A DNA stretch of 64,000 nt from Halomonas sp. LR3S48 (lineage in GTDB: Bacteria > Pseudomonadota > Gammaproteobacteria > Pseudomonadales > Halomonadaceae). This document shows, piece after piece, positions 59,437-64,000 of the stretch. The stretch spans positions 496,001 through 560,000 of the forward strand of contig NZ_CP107009.1 of assembly GCF_025725665.1 (NCBI RefSeq), written 5' to 3'. The position numbers were made by a program, and so were the translations under genes. Numbering within the stretch: position 1 is the first letter of the stretch; the number at the start of each line of letters is the position of its first letter. Under the pieces are notes generated by a model that ran no database searches, was not told the DNA's origin, and saw only the letters and a program-made list of their open reading frames with translations.

Positions 59437-59606
59437 GAAGGCCTCCTGTCACGGTAGTGAACGGTCCTTTTCTTCGACCTCATTCTTAACACATGGTCAT
59501 GATAGGCCCCCCTTTCAAGCACTGCCCAGGGTTTCTATGCTGAACGAGAACCCGTTGCGTGGCGCTGCCGTCCGTAGGGGAAGGGAGGAGCGCCGGGAGT
59601 TTCGTC

Positions 59607-59816
59607 ATGCACGAAGAGCAACTCGACAGTCATTCGGTCCACTGTCCTTACTGCAGCATGCCTTTCGACCTGCTGGTGGATGTCTCCCAGGGCAGCCACG
59701 AGACCTGGGAGGATTGTCCCTACTGCTGCGCACCCATCCAGTTGCGGGTCGAGGTGTCGCCGGCCACCGGCGAGCTGGTAACGCTGATGCTGGGGCGCGA
59801 CGATGAAGTGCTGTGA
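59607..59816 (+). CDS. Small CPxC-type zinc ribbon protein
   Basis: 69 residues with two CPYC pairs (HCPYCSMPFDLLVDVSQGS and EDCPYCCAPIQLRVEVSP) 24 positions apart, forming a four-cysteine zinc ribbon of the CPXCG family. Acidic C-terminus. Function unknown. ATG at 59607 follows GGGAG; the frame to 59559 is an extension. It lies between acnA and trxB on its own. Confidence 0.85.
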   Translation: MHEEQLDSHSVHCPYCSMPFDLLVDVSQGSHETWEDCPYCCAPIQLRVEVSPATGELVTLMLGRDDEVL

Positions 59817-59833
59817 AGAAAGGCATCCGAGGC

Positions 59834-59842
59834 TGGTACAAT
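59834..59842 (+). promoter_or_regulatory. Extended -10 promoter element upstream of trxB
   Basis: TGG-TACAAT fits an extended -10 box about 94 bases before the trxB ATG. No strong -35 is seen, as usual for this class. Confidence 0.4.
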
Positions 59843-59881
59843 GGTGCCATCCATTGCCCCGGTCGACTGCGACGAGCATGA

Positions 59882-60889
<1,008 letters not shown>

Positions 60890-60931
60890 TTGTTTCCTCG
60901 TCCCGGGGGGCTGTGGCGCTTAGCGGGAGTC

Positions 60932-61114
60932 GAGCGCCGCCGGGGGCAGGGTGTAGCGGAGGTCTTTTGCCATGGGTGAGGAGCAATGCTCCGAACGGGC
61001 TGGCCATGGATGGCCAGCCCCGGTCCTGCGAGCGGAGCAGGATGCGGGAGCGAAGCAGGGCAAAAGTAGCGCCCAAGGATGGGTTCACAGCGCCTCCGCG
61101 TAACCCTGGCGCCG
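60932..61114. repeat. Long palindromic intergenic repeat, copy 3 (inverted, expanded)
   Basis: Between trxB and slyX. Its minus strand reads GGCGCTGTGAACCCATCCTT and GGGCGCTAC, the same core as copy 1 at 25987. Outer arms GGCAGGGTGTAGCGGAGG (60945-60962) and CCTCCGCGTAACCCTGG (61093-61109) pair. The centre is longer and includes nested palindromes: GGCTGGCCATGGATGGCC (with AGCC, 61000-61019) and TTTTGCC/GGCAAAA. Confidence 0.8.
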
Positions 61115-61173
61115 GTTAAGGCGCAAGCTAGCCTCGGGAGCGGCACGGCGCGGCCTGTAACTATCGATACCCA

Positions 61174-61443
61174 TCAATAGTGCGGCGGTACCTCGTCCTG
61201 CGGGCTGGGTGCCGCCATCTCCGAATCCTGCAGCGCTCGCTGCTGGTCGCGCAGCTTTTCCTGCATCAAGGCATTGATCCGTTCGAGCTGGGCCAGGCGC
61301 CGTTCCTGGCTGGCGACGGCTTCGTCCAGCGTATCCAGCCAGTGCTCCTGGTAGGCAATTCGGCTCTCCAGGGCTTCGAGCCGGGTGGCGAGCGCCTGGG
61401 AAAGGCTCATGCTAGAATCGTCGCGCTGCGTGTCGCTGTTCAT
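61174..61443 (-). CDS. slyX: SlyX family protein
   Basis: 89 residues, largely coiled coil (ATRLEALESRIAYQEHWLDT, LDEAVASQERRLAQLERI) and ending in the family signature PPHY. Function unknown. ATG at 61443 follows AAGGTG. Divergent from the cold-shock-domain gene. Confidence 0.88.
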   Translation of the reverse strand: MNSDTQRDDSSMSLSQALATRLEALESRIAYQEHWLDTLDEAVASQERRLAQLERINALMQEKLRDQQRALQDSEMAAPSPQDEVPPHY

Positions 61444-61538
61444 CGTGACACCTTCATTGGGCGATAGGACCTCGGGTCGTGTCGTCATCAGACATCATGT
61501 TTCGCCAATTCCACATAACAAGTGAGCAATACGGATCC

Positions 61539-62003
61539 ATGAATCGCAAGGTTATCTTTCGCTGTTCGTTGATCAGCCTGCTGCTGGCGCTGCCAGCGCC
61601 GCTGCTGATCGCTCTGTCACTGGCCTTGGCCGACGTCGGCTTGCCCCAGCAGCTCCTGACCCTGCTGGAGCCTGACGGCTTCGTGGTGGGCTATTTCACC
61701 GTGGCGCTTGCCGTCTTCTTGCTGCTGCTCGTCGCTACCCTGACGGTGCATGCCTTCAGCCCCAGGCTGGCCGTGCTGGCCGACGTCGAGAACGATGACC
61801 GCGAGATCGGTGAGGTCAAGTGGTTCAACGTCAACAAGGGCTACGGCTTCATCAAGCGCGAGAGCGGTGAGGACGTGTTCGTGCATTTTCGCGCCATTCG
61901 CGGCCGCGGGCATCGTACTCTCGCCGAGGGGCAGAAGGTTCGCTATCACGTGATCGAGAACGAGAGGGGGTTGCAGGCCGACGACGTCACTGTAATCACT
62001 TGA
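61539..62003 (+). CDS. Membrane-anchored cold-shock-domain protein
   Basis: 154 residues. Two membrane segments (SLISLLLALPAPLLIALSLA and FTVALAVFLLLLVATLTVHA) are followed by a complete cold-shock domain: GEVKWFNVNKGYGFIKRESG with RNP1-like KGYGFI, and RNP2-like DVFVHF. If the segments form a hairpin, the nucleic-acid-binding domain faces the cytoplasm. Start at ATG 61539 keeps the first helix at the N-terminus; a GTG at 61479 adds 20 polar residues. CSD proteins are usually soluble, so this order is uncommon. Confidence 0.85.
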   Translation: MNRKVIFRCSLISLLLALPAPLLIALSLALADVGLPQQLLTLLEPDGFVVGYFTVALAVFLLLLVATLTVHAFSPRLAVLADVENDDREIGEVKWFNVNKGYGFIKRESGEDVFVHFRAIRGRGHRTLAEGQKVRYHVIENERGLQADDVTVIT

Positions 62004-62023
62004 ACGAAGCGCCTGCGCTTCCA

Positions 62024-62060
62024 ACGACATCGCCCCGCTTCGGCGGGGCGATGTCGTTTC
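62024..62060. terminator. Bidirectional terminator after the cold-shock-domain gene
   Basis: Perfect 15-bp stem (62024-62038 with 62043-62057), TTCG tetraloop, followed by TTTC on the plus strand. It lies between convergent genes. Confidence 0.9.
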
Positions 62061-62062
62061 GG

Positions 62063-62470
62063 TCACTGACCCGAGTCGGGCCAGTCGATGGCGCCTTCGC
62101 TGCCGTCGGGCAGTACCTGCCAGAAGCGGTCGGGTTCGTCGCCCGGTTGCCAGCCGCCCAGCGAACAGCGCACCTCGCAGCCGAGCCGAGTGGCGGCATC
62201 ACGAGCGCAATCGCAGTCGCGCGGCCAAGGGGAGTGGGGGCTGTCGAGCCACAGGCTGGCGAAGCCGTCGGCTGCTTTCTCCACCAGCAGCACCGGAACC
62301 TCGTGCCCCGCATGATGACCGCGAGTCTGCCATTTGCCGCGCCCTGCGCCGCGCAGCGGGGCGGCATCCAGCGTCTCGCCCAGCCAGGCATCGATCGCGG
62401 GAAGCGGCGCCTGGCGCAGGTAGATCTCGATGTCCGGATAGCGCATGTTGCTGTCGTGCTGATGTGGCAT
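62063..62470 (-). CDS. Conserved-looking hypothetical protein
   Basis: 135 residues, soluble, rich in Trp, Asp and Pro. It starts MPHQHDSNMRYPDIEIYLRQ and contains WLGETLDAAPL, LLVEKAADGFASLWLDSP, CDCARDAATRLGCEVRCSLG and PDRFWQVLPDGSEGAIDW. The four cysteines are not spaced as a classic zinc ribbon. It lies 20 bases downstream of dapE on the same strand and has its own terminator, so it is likely the last gene of dapD-dapE. I do not recognise a characterised family. Confidence 0.75.
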   Translation of the reverse strand: MPHQHDSNMRYPDIEIYLRQAPLPAIDAWLGETLDAAPLRGAGRGKWQTRGHHAGHEVPVLLVEKAADGFASLWLDSPHSPWPRDCDCARDAATRLGCEVRCSLGGWQPGDEPDRFWQVLPDGSEGAIDWPDSGQ

Positions 62471-62490
62471 GGTGAACTCTCTCGGCGCGG

Positions 62491-64000
<1,510 letters not shown>

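Overview
The window reads as a stretch of the core chromosome of a high-GC gammaproteobacterium. Halomonas or a close relative (Halomonadaceae) is the best guess. This is inferred from gene content and order: coaBC-dut-algC-argB-slmA, ftsY-ftsE-ftsX-rpoH, rpsP-rimM-trmD-rplS, minCDE, a holD-like gene next to rimI, phaB, and a DapD of the Pseudomonas type. No taxonomic search could be run. Nearly every gene is housekeeping. There is no phage, transposase, CRISPR array, rRNA or secretion cluster.

Layout. 1-2566: the tail of an unidentified gene, an AT-richer membrane acyltransferase that modifies surface polysaccharide, and an initiator tRNA gene on the minus strand. The tRNA gene is followed by two extra tandem copies of its own 3' end and terminator. 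2765-13648: phaB, a large DUF349 protein, minCDE, exonuclease I, and a two-gene minus-strand operon of an SRAP-like protein and a periplasmic pitrilysin protease. 13808-17310: a TetR regulator overlapping a PlsC-type acyltransferase, then a CorB/HlyC membrane protein and a CcsA-like protein. 17609-21392: ffh and the rpsP-rimM-trmD-rplS operon. 21480-28017: xerD-dsbC, hom-thrC, recJ. 28170-34529: YitT-like protein, VOC protein, FadL, prfB (with its programmed frameshift), lysS and a small acidic protein. 34607-37852: MFS exporter, BolA, HolD-like psi subunit, rimI and zapB. 37973-43368: rsmD, ftsY-ftsE-ftsX, rpoH and slmA. 43416-48506: argB, algC, dut, coaBC and radC. 48679-52208: rpmB-rpmG, mutM, rlmI, a DUF2007 protein and a thioesterase. 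52381-64000: ald, trpS, maeA, acnA, a zinc ribbon protein, trxB, slyX, a membrane-anchored cold-shock-domain protein, a hypothetical gene, dapE and the 3' part of dapD.

Themes. Division-site control is strongly represented: MinCDE, FtsEX, SlmA, ZapB and XerD. Co-translational targeting is present as both Ffh and FtsY. Translation and ribosome biogenesis supply RF2, LysS, TrpS, four ribosomal proteins and the modification enzymes RimM, TrmD, RsmD, RlmI and RimI. Aspartate-family amino acid synthesis appears as Hom, ThrC, DapD and DapE.

The most unusual items are these. (1) An SRAP/YedK-fold protein has lost all four known catalytic residues and sits in an operon with a secreted protease. (2) Tandem 108-109 bp remnants of the tRNA-fMet 3' end lie beside a foreign-looking acyltransferase. 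(3) Three intergenic copies of a long palindromic repeat share a conserved core. (4) A cold-shock domain is carried on two membrane segments. (5) An MFS exporter carries a probable one-base frameshift just before its last membrane helix. No complete new multi-gene defence or metabolic system is evident.
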